Part shown: positions 1 to 14,100 of the stretch, one piece after another
Layout: each line of letters starts with the position of its first letter
How positions within the stretch are numbered: position 1 is the first letter of the stretch
Assembly (NCBI GenBank): GCA_012845835.1
Contig: JABAKD010000013.1
Span: 10,983,201 to 11,047,200 of the forward strand
Source of the DNA: Undaria pinnatifida
Lineage: Eukaryota; Sar; Phaeophyceae; Laminariales; Alariaceae
Direction: 5' to 3'
DNA: 64,000 nt
Notes under the pieces: model-generated
Told to the model about the DNA's origin: nothing
Seen by the model: the letters and a program-made list of their open reading frames with translations, nothing else
The model's database searches: none
Translations under genes and position numbers: made by a program

Positions 1-560
1 ATGGAAAAGCGGTGAACTCGGTTCCATCACTTGCTTATTGTTGCTTCTTCACTTCTTATGTGGGGAACGTCATCGCCGAGTGCTGGGGAGGCGATAGCCG
101 AGAGGTTATTGCTAAGACGTATGCTACGGTGAGAATGTCACGTATCGTCTATCGCTAAACCGATCTTCTCGTTGCCCGATGAAGCAGCTGTTGTAATACC
201 TGTACTGGAGATCAGAGCTGGTGTAGGGATCTTCGAAGCTGATACGTGGTATATACTTCTCCCTCGAGCTCAAACAAACAAGGCGAGCTATTAATAGCCT
301 CGGGAGCGATGATCTTGGCCTACGTGGCCTAAACCTGGACCTCGTTGCACCTTGAAACATGGTGAACCCAGGGAGTTTTCTACGCATTTCGGAGGCGTCC
401 CTCGCCAGGGGCACTCCTCTTTCACCCCTAAGCATCACGACAAGGAGATTCTCGGCAGCTAACTCCGCGCCTACACCAATAGATCTGCCGCGTGGCACTG
501 GTTTGGACAGCAGTCGCCACGCATCCCAGCGATGCCAGGGTGCCGCAACGGGCTACAAAA
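1..560 (+). pseudogene. Coding-like stretch at left edge, in several frames
   Basis: From the edge to about 128 one frame is open and protein-like (KAVNSVPSLAYCC, SYVGNVIAECWGGDSREVIA) and ends at a possible donor, ACG|GTGAGA. From 133 a frame shifted by one continues (KPIFSLPDEAAVVIPVLEIR, GIFEADTWYILLPRAQTNKA) to a stop; another shift gives GSDDLGLRGLNLDLVAP, and 359-560 is open in yet another frame. This could be a decayed gene or retroelement, or exons I cannot join. No domain is recognised. Confidence 0.3.
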
Positions 561-1500
561 AAGAAAAGCGCCAGGTACCGCCGAAAATGACAATCGTCAC
601 GGAACGCTCATGGCAAATGTTCGTCTGCTAAAACTAACGTTTTGGCGACAGATAGTGCACCGGGAGTCGGTATGCTACCGTCCAAGGTCGCAAAAAGCAA
701 ACCCGCTCACTGCGTACACAGCAAAGGATGGCACCGAGTTCACCGCTTTTGTATCTTTCCTTTAGTGTGTATTCCATTATTGCATGAATCGCTACGTAAA
801 TCGACCAGCATCATGGTCCTAATCGTGTGATCCACCTCGTTGACGAGCGGGTCGTGTCTGGCCAAAGGAGAGGACTGACCGTGTGCGACTGACTGATTGA
901 CTGACTGCTGGTGGTCTTCGACCGTCCAAAAAAACGACGAAACGAGACGAAATCACCCACAAGGTGAACATCACGAAAGGCGAGAAAACGCAAGACGAGG
1001 GACACAAAATGCTAAAACAAAACGAACGGAGTAAAAGATAACACGTAGTTAGTACCTGGTACTGGTACGTACGTGTAAGAGGAAACCAAGAGAACAAGTA
1101 ACAGAAAGAAATAGAGGAAGATAATAAATAAGAAAAAAGGGAAAATAAAAAAAGGCGACGAGAGAAGAGAAAGAGAAAACGAAAGATAAAACGAAACGGA
1201 ACCAAAAAAGTAAACGAAAACGGGAAATAAGCAAAAACAAGAAGCACATGAAGACGAAACGAAAAGTAAACGAGACGTGGGTGTTGGTCAGTAAAGGCCA
1301 AGAACACAAGAAAGCGGCGCAACACGGCCGTTGCTACTTTCAGAATGAAACTAGCAATAAACCGACCGACCGTAAAAACAAAGCCCCAAAAAAATTAAAA
1401 CATCCAACTCCATCTATTCGTCGGTCTAGATCGTGCCCGTATCAGAGGCCCAGCATAAAAAGGGACCCATCGCCAATGGCATTCTTCTACTGTAGACATC
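560..1500. other. No gene seen; purine-rich tract
   Basis: The first part is unremarkable. From about 1000 to 1300 the plus strand is strongly purine-rich (runs of GAAA, AAGAGAAA), which creates long Phe/Leu/Ser artefact frames on the minus strand. Confidence 0.5.
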
Positions 1501-1504
1501 GACA

Positions 1505-1980
1505 GTAATATTTCTTCTCACCCAACGGCATCCTTTTTCTTCGCCAACGGCATGCTTTATTTACGCTAAAGGCGTTCTGTCTCCTCCCTAACAACAGCAT
1601 TTAGTTCCTTCTCGCCAACGACAACAAACGTTACTTCTTCTCACCAACTGCATTCATCTCTCAAACGATTTTCTTCTCGCCAAAGATGAAAAAAAAGTAT
1701 AGCTGTCACTATAAAGGAACTTGCGCAGCAGGACATTTGTAACAACTGCCCGTCAACTTCTGTGCGTTGTCGGTGGTCGGCAGACGCTTGACGTCAAGTC
1801 GAAAGGGGTCCCCATTTTCGGGCGCCGACAAAACTAGAAACTCGCATTTATTTGCTCGCACTAATTCTTCTCGCGGACGGCATTCCTTCTCCTCGCTAAC
1901 GACAGTACTATTGCTCACCAACGGCATTCTCTCTCCCTAGCTAACGGCATTATTTTCCTCCTCCACCAACGTCAATACTT
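1505..1980. repeat. Degenerate minisatellite, TTCTCGCCAACGGCAT-type unit
   Basis: The core TTCTTCTCGCCAACGGCATT recurs with changes about every 40-60 bp at 1505-1690 and again at 1860-1980. The part between (1700-1850) has no clear copies. Confidence 0.6.
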
Positions 1981-3640
1981 TTTCAACCCTCCCTATCCAT
2001 CCGTGCCCTCCTTTACTTGGGTGTTTCTTCCTTTCGCAGAAGCAAGCGCAGTGAAACAGCGCCAAGTCACCCATCAAAGCCCACCGGGGTCTCTACCAGT
2101 TTGAATCCCTTTCATCCTTCCTTCCTCCCTTTGCCAATTTGCATACCTTCCTTCCCCACCCTCCTTTCCTTCTCGCCTTACTTCCGTTCTGCCTTTAAGT
2201 TGCTCGAGACTATGGTCCAACTCTTCATCTCCGCCCGCCCATCTCCGTCTCTGTCCCTGTCTGCCTCTGTCTCTCTCCCTCCCCCTCACTCTTCGCCCCC
2301 TTGTCTCTCTGTGGCTCTTGCTCGCCCACCTAACTCGCCCAATCCCGCAAACACGCAAAATACAACTGCCGGCTCAACTATATGTAAAAGAGGCAGTTTT
2401 CCTATAATAGAGGGACCAGGAAGGAGGGCGGGCGAGATGGGATTGCTATTAATAGGGTACACTACAGTACTGTAGTGCTGTTGGAAAAAAAACGAACGGC
2501 AGCTCTCCCCCCCTCCCCATCCCCCTCCGAAACCCTTGCCGCGTCTACTGGGAAGGAATCAAACCTAAAAGAAAGTGTGGAGAAAACTATGGGCGGGGGG
2601 GAGGAGGGGAAGCTACTACCGTCATTCGGGCTTGCAATATCTCCAACACATCGCGTTACCCCCTCCCCCCCCCCCCTTCCCATTTCCGTCCCTATCTACT
2701 ATTCGCATTCTGATGACGGCGACATACTGTGTCTACCTCCTACATGAAAAGGGTGACCCCCCCCCGAAAAAAGAAGAGGACCAACGGGGTATAAAATAAC
2801 AAAATCAACCCAAAATCTTCGCAGCCGGCGCCCCTTACGCCGATCGACCAACCGATCAATCGATAAAAGTACCTACCGACCACAAGACAAGAGACAAACC
2901 TATATGCGTGCGCAAGACATTCAAATTAGTCCGCGAGACGCCGCGTCTGTACTCCTCCCACCTCTCGCTCCCGCGTTCCCCGGTCCTGTCTCCGCCCACC
3001 TTCGCGGGCCCACGCCGCTGCCACCCCTACCCCCACCCTACTACGCCACCCACCATCATCCAGGTTCCCATAATCGCACGCGACGATTCCTGTCTCTTCT
3101 TGTACCCACTCGACTGAAAACTGCACAAGGTTATTCCCGGCCATGAAACTTGCTTTCTTGCAGCGAACTCCTACCGCGCGTCCTCTCTGCCCCCCCGCCC
3201 CCCCCCCCCCACCACTCCCATCGTGTCCTGTTGTTGCCGCTGCTGCTAATGTTCCTGCTGTTGTTCCCGCCGCCGCTGTTTCTCCTATCTTATGCGAGAT
3301 ATCGCTAGCGGTCCAGCTAACGACCCAACACGCTTCCTCCTTCCCTCTCTCCCTCCCTTCGTTCCCTCCTTCACGAGACACCGCTAGCCGCCTAGTGTAA
3401 CGGCCGACCCAACCGCCTCTCTCCCTCCGTGCCTCCCTCTCGCCCTCCAACTCCCTTCCATCCCTAGACCTGCTAGAGTCGCCGAGCTAACCGTTTAACA
3501 GTCCCCCCTTCCCTCCCTCCCTTCCCCCCTCACTCCGTCTCTCCCTCCACACATACCCCCCCCCCACAATCTGCTTCCAGACGCGCCCTTGTGTCCCCCA
3601 CCCGCCACAACGCGTATCACAGCGATCGGTGAAGCTGGGC
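1980..3640. other. Pyrimidine-rich tract downstream of LSM14
   Basis: The plus strand is dominated by C and T (CCCTCCCT-like runs), so all frames look Pro/Ser rich. I see no supported exon. It lies immediately 3' of the LSM14 stop on the minus strand and should include its 3' UTR. Confidence 0.5.
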
Positions 3641-3667
3641 TACGTGCGGCGCCAGTTGTCGTTGGAC

Positions 3668-6600
3668 TCATGCCGGTTCCCACCGTTTCCACCGCCGTGA
3701 CCCCCGCCCCCCCCCCCCTCCCCCGCCTCCGCCACCGCCACCCGCAGGCTGGTGGTACCCCGGCCCCCTGTAGCCGTTGTCGCCCAAACCCTGACGTTCG
3801 TTGTTGTAACCTCTCCTCCTCCCGCCCTGTGACAGCAATCAATGAGAACAAAAAAGGGGGGGGAACAAACAAAACAAAATAAAAATCAAGGGGAAACAAA
3901 AAACACATAAAACACGATGGAATTGAAAACTAGCAAAACACGGGGGTTTTCAACTAAATAACAACGGGGAAAAAAAAAGAAAAAAAAAACAAAAACAGAG
4001 CTAAGGAACAAAAACAAGGGAGGGGGAACAAGAAAAACGAGAAAAAAAAAAACGAAACGAACTGAACTGAACTGAACTGAACTGAACTGCGACGAAACAG
4101 TCGCTAAGCGGCAAGGCATGTGCGTCGCCTTTTATAAGCGAGTATTTGCAAGTAGATGCAACACAAAATTACGATTCCTGACATTGTACCAGGCACACAC
4201 CCGACATCAAAATAGCGTATGCCCCCAAAAAAATATCATTGCATAAAAAAATGAAAAGCCAACAGGTATGCTCATAAAAAAAAGCCAGGTCGGGTCAATT
4301 CTCGCGGGTCGGGACGGGTCAGGATGATCCGACCTCATTCGTGACATTAGTAAATCTCTTGACCCGACCCGACCCGTGATATTCCGAACACCTCTTGACC
4401 CGACCCGACCTGTGATACTCCGAACACCTCTTGACCCGACCCGACCCGTGATATTCCGAACACCTCCTGACCCGACACGACCCGACCCGGAACGTTCTGA
4501 CAAATTGCTGGCCCCATCCGCGGGTGGGGACATGGCCCGTAAAAAGTCGTGAAAAATATACCACAGCAAGAAAACACGTCGGTGGAGACGGCCTAGTTTT
4601 GGCCCGTCTTTAATTCAACACTAACACAACGCATACATACATCTCACCGAGTAACCGTTGTAACCGCCGCCCCCTCCCCGCCCCCCATAACGCCTGCTGC
4701 CCGCCGCGAGGGCAACGCTCGTCGCCCCGAAGGTCTCTGTGTTCCGCGTCCGCTCGCCTCCGCTGCCGCCGGGCATGCGTCCCCTCCCGTCAAGCGCGTC
4801 GCAAGATATCTCGTCGAAGAAAGACGACTGTAACGCAAAACAAGACAACAGTGAAAAAAGCAAAAAAAAAAGACACTAAATGAACTATTTAATAGATCAT
4901 GTAGATCCCTCCAGTACACCCCCTTTTGACTACAAGCCGGGGGAGGCATGCCGCCGAAATTCTGCGTACTAATCATTAATCATGTACATACCAGGTACAA
5001 AAACAGCAGACTGTTAATAACAATGCGACCGCTCGGGTCTTGGAGGGTGGTTTTCACGTTCTCCCATTAGCCGAGGGCTATGTGGTGGTCCCGCAGATCG
5101 GAATAATAATGCAAATGTATCGAAAAGCGGCGCAGCCGCGGTTCTCGCCCGTTTCTCGCCCGTTTCTCGCCCGTTTTGGGTTATGGGGTTGGGGGCAGGA
5201 GTTGGGCTGGGTTTACGCCCATACCTCGATCCCACCCGGACGTGATTCCTACATCGCAAACTTAAGACACAGCCCACCGATCCGAAAGATCCGGGCGACC
5301 AGATCATACGGTGAGCTCAACGTATCAAAACTCGTTTGTGCCGGTCGGTGCTACTCGCCCGGTTGCATGGGCGGTGGCTAATTGCTTTTGCCTCGGTCTT
5401 GCCAGGAGTTGTGTCCCCCTTTTCAACTTGCGACAGACACCCCTGGGATTTCAATTCGAGCCAACCACATCCCAAAAGGGAAAGGTTCTAGAACAAAGTA
5501 TAATATACTATTTCTGTCGGTCCACGACAGCAATTAATGGCGGCTCTTGACGCAAATGGCGGGCCGTTCGCTAGCGATTCAAGCTTCTTTTTCTCTTGGG
5601 CTTTCACAGCTCCCTTTTTTTTCATCGCGTAACTTGCCAGGGTTCTTGCAGAGATATCATCAAGAAATATGCAACCTTTATCCCCAGGCAGAGGCTGGTC
5701 CCTCGCCCCCCCTGCTCGCCCGACATCATCCCCACACTATTTTCCCCGCTCTCCCCAACCCCTCCCCCGACCGTGCCCCACTCATCTTCTTGTACTTCTT
5801 CACAACCACGAGAGTCCCACTCCACGATCCCCCAACCCCCCCCCCCTCCATTCCCTCCCTTTTACTCCCCCCCCCCCTCCCACCCTCCCCCCAAGAAAAA
5901 GACCACCCACCTTGTTATACTTCTTCACAACCACGGGAGGTTCCACCCACACCCCTCCCCCATCCGCACCGCTCCTCCTCTCTCCCCCCGCGGCCGCGGC
6001 CGCCGCCGAGCCACCCCCCGCCCCATCAGCCTCCCCCTCCCCGCCTTCCGCCGCCAACACGCCCTCTCCTCCCGCCCCCCCCCCTCCTTCGCCTCCCCCA
6101 ATATCAGCAGCAGCAGCAGCAGCCGCCTCCTCGTCGCCTGGGGGGGTAGGGGACGATTTACTCATTTCCCCTTCCCCAAGAATGCCGTTAGATACGGTGC
6201 CTGAAGTGGTGGCTGTTGAGCCGTTAACGTCGGACCCATTAAAAGGGTTGATGCCGTCGTCATACAAATATGACGACGATAGACCTCCAGCAAGCAGCGC
6301 CATCTCCTGGACTCACGTTTTTTTTTTCCAAAGGTTTAAACCGCGTTGAATACAAAACGTTTTGTTCCCGTTTATTCCAAGGACAGGGGTGGAGAGGGGA
6401 GGGGGAGGAGGAGCACGTTAGACTAAAAAAAAAGTGAAAAGCTAGGAGCGGCACAGGGTGAGTTGTAGAACGAGCGAAGCCATGCTTGAGGAATAGGAAT
6501 GGCTCCGAGTGAGCTATATGATTATGAAAAAAGCGAAACAACAGCTGCGGACGCCAAGTCTACTAGCTCAAGGCTGTACCACCGATTGCCCGATTCTAAA

Positions 6601-9600
6601 ACGCCATCACATTTCCGGTGGGGACAAAAAACAGCAAGAAAACGAATGCAAAAAATGGACGTACGAGTACGTCACACATCGGCTTCTTCCAAATTAAAAA
6701 AAAACAACCCGGGGATCATATTTGTACTACAGTACAAAGAGCGAAGCGGTACGGCGGTGAACCATCTAGCGGGGGGAGGAATCATACCCCCCCCCCCTCC
6801 CCCCTCCACCCCTCTACAACTTCTACCCACCTTTTCCTTGTCGAACTTGGCCAGGCCTGCCTCGAAGTCAAATTCCCCCTCCTCCTCCAGCGGTCCCCCC
6901 CCGGCGCCCCTCGTCCGCCTGCTGAGCAGGTGATTTCCTTGTCCGGGCAAAGCTCCTGTGCCTGACCCCGCCCCGCTTCCGGGACCAGGAGGGCCCCTGT
7001 TAAACGTACGCACGAAAAATGTTCGCTGGGTGTTTGTATGCGCGAAAAATGTCCGATGCTTGTTCGCATGCACTTTTGTTTGCTTGTATGCATGGAACGT
7101 GCCCTTGTTCGTGTGTGCTTGTATATGCGCGACGTGTGCGTCGTGCTTCTTTGTTTTGTTCCTTATCATCCAGCGGACGCGTTAACTTCACCACACTCCC
7201 ATACGTACCTTCATACAGGTTGCATGCAAGCTTCAACCTTCCAAGTCGTTTGCAGAAATTGCGTATACTTGAATTTTGTATATAAACCATTTTAAATACG
7301 TCAGCTACGTATGAGTTCGATTAACTTAAACCTCAAGTTTTACCCCCCTCCCCCCCCAAAAAAACAGCGATTAGTTTAACGAACATTTCATGGAGGCTCG
7401 ACACGAGAGATGGTGCTATGAAAAAAAAAATTGTGCATGCTGTCCTGTTTGCGAAGGATCACCGCACGACGACGTCAGGGTGGCAAGGGGTAACCGCAAT
7501 TTGAGGAGATACGGCCGGGGGCTGGTTTCGAAACCGGCGATATCGTAAAATAAAAGCTGGGGGGGCTATCGTAGAACGACTCAAGGGTCGATACTCATCT
7601 TGTCAAGCTGCGTGATATTTGTGTGCGCCAAAAGCGTCCGGGGTGTGTGTTCGCATGCGCCAGATACGGGTTGCGGTTATGTGTATGTTTTTTTTTTTTT
7701 TTTTCATCCATCCGGCGGATGGGGAATAATAAAGCTTTAGCTCACCACACTTCCACGTATTTTCATACGCGTCGTGTGTCGATTTAACTCAGTTGCCTTC
7801 GCAACCCAACGCTAGCATGCGCGAAAAATTCGTCGTGTGTTCGTTAAACTATATGCGCGTTTGTTGGTTTGGTTTCTGCGTCCGTTGGATGTGTTCGTAT
7901 GCGTTGAATGCACGCCGTTCTTGTTCGTATGCGCCAAAAGTTTCCATTGGGTGTGATTGTGTCATGCTTGTCTATAGCCGAAAAGACGCACGCCGTGCTT
8001 GTATGCGTGAAAAGCTCGTTGAGCGTGTTTTGTATGCGCGAAATGCGCATCGTGCTACTTATGCAAGTCTGCTGGGTGTGGTTGTAAGCGAGACAGAGTA
8101 TCTCTGTGCGCGAAAATTGTTCGTTGGATATCAGTATGTGCTCAATGTACGTCGCGTTGGTATGCGTGAACATTTCGTTGGGTATTTGTTTAGTTCGTAT
8201 CGTACCTTTGCACCGTCACGGGGGGTTTCCAGTTGGGATTTTTATGCGGGGGCTGGTACCTCCCCGGCTTTCGGCCCTGCAAAGAGCAACAGACAAAGAG
8301 AGGGGGGAGGGGGGATTCGAACGGCGAACGGCACAAAAAAAACGTGAGAGTCTCGTCGTATTCGAAAGCATTTACGACATCATCTTTGTATGTTGGTACA
8401 AGGGCTCCGCTCCGCGGGCGGCTGACGCCGCCCGCTACCCTCGTGCAAGGAAGAATACAAATAAATGTGAAGGGGGCCGAAAACAGGCCCATGTTTTACG
8501 TGCAACTAGCGATTTGAACAATGCCAAGGGCTACTTGTGCAGAGCTGATTGCCCTGTGCTGTGCTGTGTGCTTGTTGCCGATATCACGTTCTGATCGGCG
8601 GTACCGGTGTAATATGCGAAAGAAAAACATGAAGAGGACCGAAACGGAGGATGATCAACGAAGAAGCACAATTACGCGCACAAATGTACGTACCGGCACC
8701 TGGTATCTAGTACGTAGCATGATACCTGGGACTGTGTTCGAAAGGAAGCACAAGCAGCACGTCACCGCTCCGAGCTGCGCTGCGCGCTGCTGAGCTAAGG
8801 TGAGCTGGGAGGGCACTTTTAGTGATTTCACAATGTAGTACGTACAAACCTGGTGTGGTGTACCTCGGTGCTGCTGGATGATACTTTGTTGAAAGAGACC
8901 TGTCATGTACGAAATAGTAAGTACAGCACAGCACGCAGCACGGCACAGCACGGCACAGCAGCGCACAGTACCGCACCGCACGGCAGGGCACGGCCACACA
9001 GCACGGCAGGGCACGGCCACACAGCACGGCAGGGCGCGACACCACACGGCGCTGCTCGGCTGAGCTAGCGTTGCGGTGCGCTGCTGAACGGAGCTCAGCT
9101 CAGCTGGGACCTGGCATGATGATACTTCGTAAACAAAACAAAAAAAGAGAAGTCAGGTTTCAACGCGCAAAACACGGCGTCTTTCAGGTGGGAGCTCTCT
9201 GAGGAGCTCTGTTTCAGGCACCTGAGCCCGCTCAGCAGTCTGGAAAGGAGAATATCTTAAAAGTTTGTGTGTGACGGGAAAAAAAAAGGAATTCGCTCAG
9301 GAAAACGATACCGGTATTGGTAAGTAGTTCCATGACGAGAATGGCATGGAAGCATCAAAAGCGTGATCGTGCGAGTCGCCTCTGGTAGGTAGCGCCTAAA
9401 GCAACTACCGCGTAGAAGGACAAGCGCATTTTGGAGCAGAGGCAGCAGCCAGCACGAGCATACGGTGCTACCTTAGCTGTCAGGCTATGCAAATACAGCG
9501 GTGGTCCCTCTACAGTGCCGGCAGCCCGACGGAAATACCGGCACTACAGCGGAAACCGGCACTACTCAGCATACTGTTACTACTGTGCCAAGCGATCTCA

Positions 9601-11077
9601 CAGGCACTATATCGGCCAACCGACAGTACTCGAGCGGCACCATAGAGGGACCTCTACTGACTGCTGTAGCTACTGCTAGCGTTTGTTGCCGTGTTTTGTA
9701 CCTGGTATCCCATTACTGCTGCAATAACCTGTCCACACGTCGGATAGATGATCTATCCCAACTTGATTATCTAGATCTTTCAGGGAAGATCTGTCGTCGG
9801 ACAGATCATCTATCCCCACTTGATCTAGGTCTTTCAGGGAAGATCTGTCGTCGGACAGATCATTTATCCCCACTTGATGATCTATATATTTCAGGGAAGA
9901 TCTGTCGTCGGACAGATCTATCCCCGCTTGATGACCTAGATCTCTCAGGGCAGATCTAGATCTGTACGGTCTCGCTCATGTTACCGGGTGGGATCCGTAC
10001 GATCTGCATCATCTAGAAGTGTTTCTCGGGTTGGATTTGCTTCCCCTCAGTGTACACATCCTGCACGACATTTCATTGCGACAGTTACACGATATACCGT
10101 GTGTATTCTCCACTATAAATTGATATTTGCACCCATCTACATCCAGCACCACCAGCGTCCGTGCCGATGCCTCCTAGAGAGACGAGCTCGCGGTCACAAA
10201 CTACCAGACAGAGATACGTACACATCGCAAATACAGCAAGGGGGCTTTGGCCATGCAATAAACCACAATCAACACGCGGGTAAAGAAAAATGCACGCCAG
10301 TCAGCACACCCGACTGCTGTTTGCAACAAAAAGGAAAAAAAGGAAAAAAAAAAGGTAGATTATCTAGATCGTGATGCTGTCCCAGTGGTGAAAGTATCAA
10401 ACTTTGAATCCTAAATAGATTGACCACCGAGACGTGCGAGACACGAAGACACACTCTAGCGGCGTTTGAGTATGACACCCGCGTTTTAAAAATTGCGAAG
10501 CGCAACTACAGCGCAACTTTTGGGGGGGGCGATACACTACTTGGTACGTAGTGTGGCATGATTCTAGCAGCAAAAAGGGGGTTGGGCAAACAAAAAGCGG
10601 AAGCAACATCATCGGTGGCATAATATCAACAGCAGCAGTAACAGCAGTAGCAACGCAGCAACAACAGCAGCAAAAGCAACAACAACCGCAACAACATCAA
10701 CGTCAACCCCATCAACAGCACCACCGCCAACACCGAATCAACAACAAAACACCGCTACCACCCGCCGCCGTCACCACGCCCATAACCTTCCCTGCCCCAC
10801 CCACCACCACCACCACCACCCTCCCCTACATCGCCGACCACTCTTACCCTCTACCCCCCCCCAACCCACCTGGTCCCTCATCATGCCAGACGGCTCCTCT
10901 CCCCCTCCCTCACCCGTCACATCGTCATTACCCTCGCCCCCATCGCCCCCCCTCCCCCCTTCCCCAGCTGCCGCATCGGGGGCCACCCTTGCCGATGATG
11001 TTGCCGCCGCAAGCTGGGTAGGGGTCATAAGCGTCTCAGCGTGTTGCGGCTGCAGCTTGGACTGCGGCGCCGATTCC

Positions 11078-11113
<36 letters not shown>

Positions 11114-14100
11114 GGCTGCGCCGGCGGCGGGGGGGGTGGAGCGGGTGTTGCCGGCTCTGCAGTCTGCCGAAATAAATGACGGAAGAAAGGAAGGGAGAGG
11201 GAAAGGGGGAGAACAACGACGAGGACGAAGTTAGGGATAAGAACAAGACAAAGCTAAGACGAAGAAGGAAAATAACAAGAACAAGGACAAAAGCAAGGAC
11301 GAGAACAAGAACAAGAACAAGAACAAGGACAAAAACAAGGACGAGAACGAGAACAAGAACAATAACAATAACAATAACAATAACAATAACAATAACAATA
11401 ACAATAACAATAACAGTAACAAAACAATAACAATATCAATAACAATATCAATAACAATAACAATAACAAGAACGAGGGAGACCACAAGCATAGTAACAAG
11501 AGCAAGAACAGGCACACGGACAGGGACAAGGATAAGGACGAACACAAGGAGCAGGAGAAGGAGAAGAAGCAGGACAAGGAGCAGTTATAGGATCAAGGCA
11601 AGAGCACAGACAAGGGCTAGGGCAAGGCAAGGTCAAAAGCCATTGGACCGTGCGGAAGTATACTATCGAACTAAACTTCAACCAGCTTATCCCGTAATGA
11701 AAGGTTAGGCTTGAAGCGAACGGCTGACGTTCGCGTTTTTTTTCAAGCAGACATACGAAACCCACCTCGTGAACATGTAGGTCCTTTATGTCCTCCCCCC
11801 GGAAGTTAACGCGGTCATGCAGACGATCTAACGGGGGAATCTGCTGATCACCCTCCTGGCGCCCCTCCGTTCCCCAGCTCTTCACTGATTGGCCAAAAAT
11901 TTCCACCGCCGCGGCAGAAATAACACCAAACCAAAATAGGCCACGATACGGGAAAAGCGTCAAGCGATCCGTCAGTCAATCAGTCAGTCAAGGTGTTGTC
12001 TATCGAGGCGTTTGTCCATCTGCCTAGACGCAGTGTCCCCTATCCCCCTGACGACAAGCCTCTATTTATATGTGTAGAAACCCTTTTTACTATCAGGTAC
12101 ATGCTTTCAACAATATGGCAAAAGGCGTTTTCGAGTTTTTTTCGTGTCCCCGTGTTTAGGACGTTTAGGGTGTCATACGGTGAAAGTGCGGTCTCCTGGC
12201 GTGGTTGCACGCACAGAACAGAACATCAGTCAATCACAACGAACCACAACAATTATCAGTCGGTTGTCGGCAGTGATGGGAGTACACGCCGGTATGTGTA
12301 ATTAAAGGTAACACATGCCCACCGTAAGTACCTGATTTTCAACCGTCCCCCATCCCCGGTCGCAGAATGCATCCCAGAATCGAAGCGAAACCCATTTTTC
12401 CTTCTTACGTGCACCGAGAAGTCGAGAAGCCGGGAAAAAGTACGAACATCTAAACCTCATACATACATGGTGATGCTTAGGCAGCGCGACCCGGCGAGTG
12501 CCTAACGCAGTTCCGCGAATATTTTTCGGGGAGAGAACGCGAGAACATAGAAACGCCGCCTTAACTAGGAAATCCCCAAAAGTGAAGAACGGAGCGCAGG
12601 GAGGCCAAAACGAAAAAAAAACGCAACCCCAAGAGTATGTTTCATATTGTGGTTCTGCATGTCTTGTAAAGCGCGGTTCCCCGTGAGTGCCTACTACAGT
12701 GCAGTTCTGCGAGAGTCTTATCATAGCGCGGTCCCCCGCGGGTGTCTATTAGTATGTGGTTTCGGGAGTGTCTTTTGGGAGCAAGCAGTGAGAGCGCGGA
12801 AATGCCACCACAACCAGGAAACCCAAATAGGATATACCTGGTACGTGGTAAAGGGGAGGCAGCGCGGGGGGCAACACAAGAAAAAAACACCCTCGTGATA
12901 GTGCGGCGCCGCGAGGGTCTACCATTGTGCGGTCCTCCACGAGTGTCTATTGCAGTGCGATTCTGCGAGAGTCTATCATAGCGCGATCCTCCACGGGTGC
13001 CTATTATCGTGCAGTTTCGAGAGCGTCTTTCGGGGGGGGAAGGGCGGGAGAGCGCGGAAACGCCAGAGTAACTAGGAAACCCGAATAGTGTAAAAAGAGG
13101 AGGCAGCGCGGGGAGAAACGCACGAGAAAACGCGACCCCGTGAGGGTCTTATGATAGCGCAGTTACGCGGGGGTCTACTGCAGAGATCTGGTGCTGATAA
13201 AACGAAAGTAACACAATTAAGCACATCGTGGACAGACCATGATCTAGATCATATAGATCATATAGCTGCCGTTATGATATGTTATGCTGGATCTGAATAC
13301 GTAAGAGTACATATTAAACCCAGGAAACGTGTGCTAGATCATGGCAAATCGTACGGCTCCCACCCGGCAGCGTGAGCTAGACCGTTACAGATCTTTCCTG
13401 AAAGATTTAGATCATCACGTGGGGATGGATCATCTGTCCGAGGTACGCAAAACAGCAAAACAGCTCTACCTGTAACTCGAGCTCTCCTTCATGGCGACTG
13501 TGTTCGCGTGGTGCTGTGTAGCGTTTACACCACGCTTGAACAAGATATTCATTAACGAAAAGCTAAAAAACCCCCGGGAAATCCCCCCTCCCCCCCATTT
13601 TTGTTTTGTATTTCGTCCTATAGTACTAATAATGCATCTCTGAAATATTCTAGTGCGGTCCTTCGCAGATGCCTATTCTGGTGTGGTTCCACGAGTGTCC
13701 TTTGGGAGCAAAAAGGCATAAACCGAAAAGCCACCGCATCTAGAAAACCCGTATAGCACGGTAAACAGAGGGGGGGGCGCGTGGCAGCCGTTAGCTCGCG
13801 GCTTCGTGCAGCAGCAGTATGTGTGTTCGTGCAAACGCAAAAATTCTCCAAGCAACATACCTTTTATTGTTTATCGAACTACGAGTAGTTATAATCCTGT
13901 GCTGTTAAGTCCAATCAACTAACGAAAGGAGTGATGTCCATACCAGGCAATAACATTTCATCATTACGGCGTGCGGCATTTGGGTGAGCAGGAATCGCTG
14001 CTCTTCGACCGATATTGCCTCTAGCAGGACATCACAATCGTAGAAGATGGTAATCATGCCCGAAAGCTCCGCCGCAGCTTGAAAATGGCGTGGCCAGCGG

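Noticed and set aside
1049-1325. Phe/Leu-rich minus ORFs resembling membrane proteins
   Set aside because: Produced by a purine-rich tract on the plus strand; no conserved motif or splice context.
5596-6349. Three overlapping Pro-rich plus ORFs
   Set aside because: Antisense of LSM14 exon 6, a C-rich low-complexity region.
7793-8347. 184-codon plus ORF with repeated Met-Arg-Glu-Lys
   Set aside because: Minisatellite translation inside an LSM14 intron; it also overlaps LSM14 exon 4 on the other strand.
9735-9960. CRISPR-like array of four repeats
   Set aside because: The units are tandem with no spacers and belong to a dispersed GATC-rich repeat.
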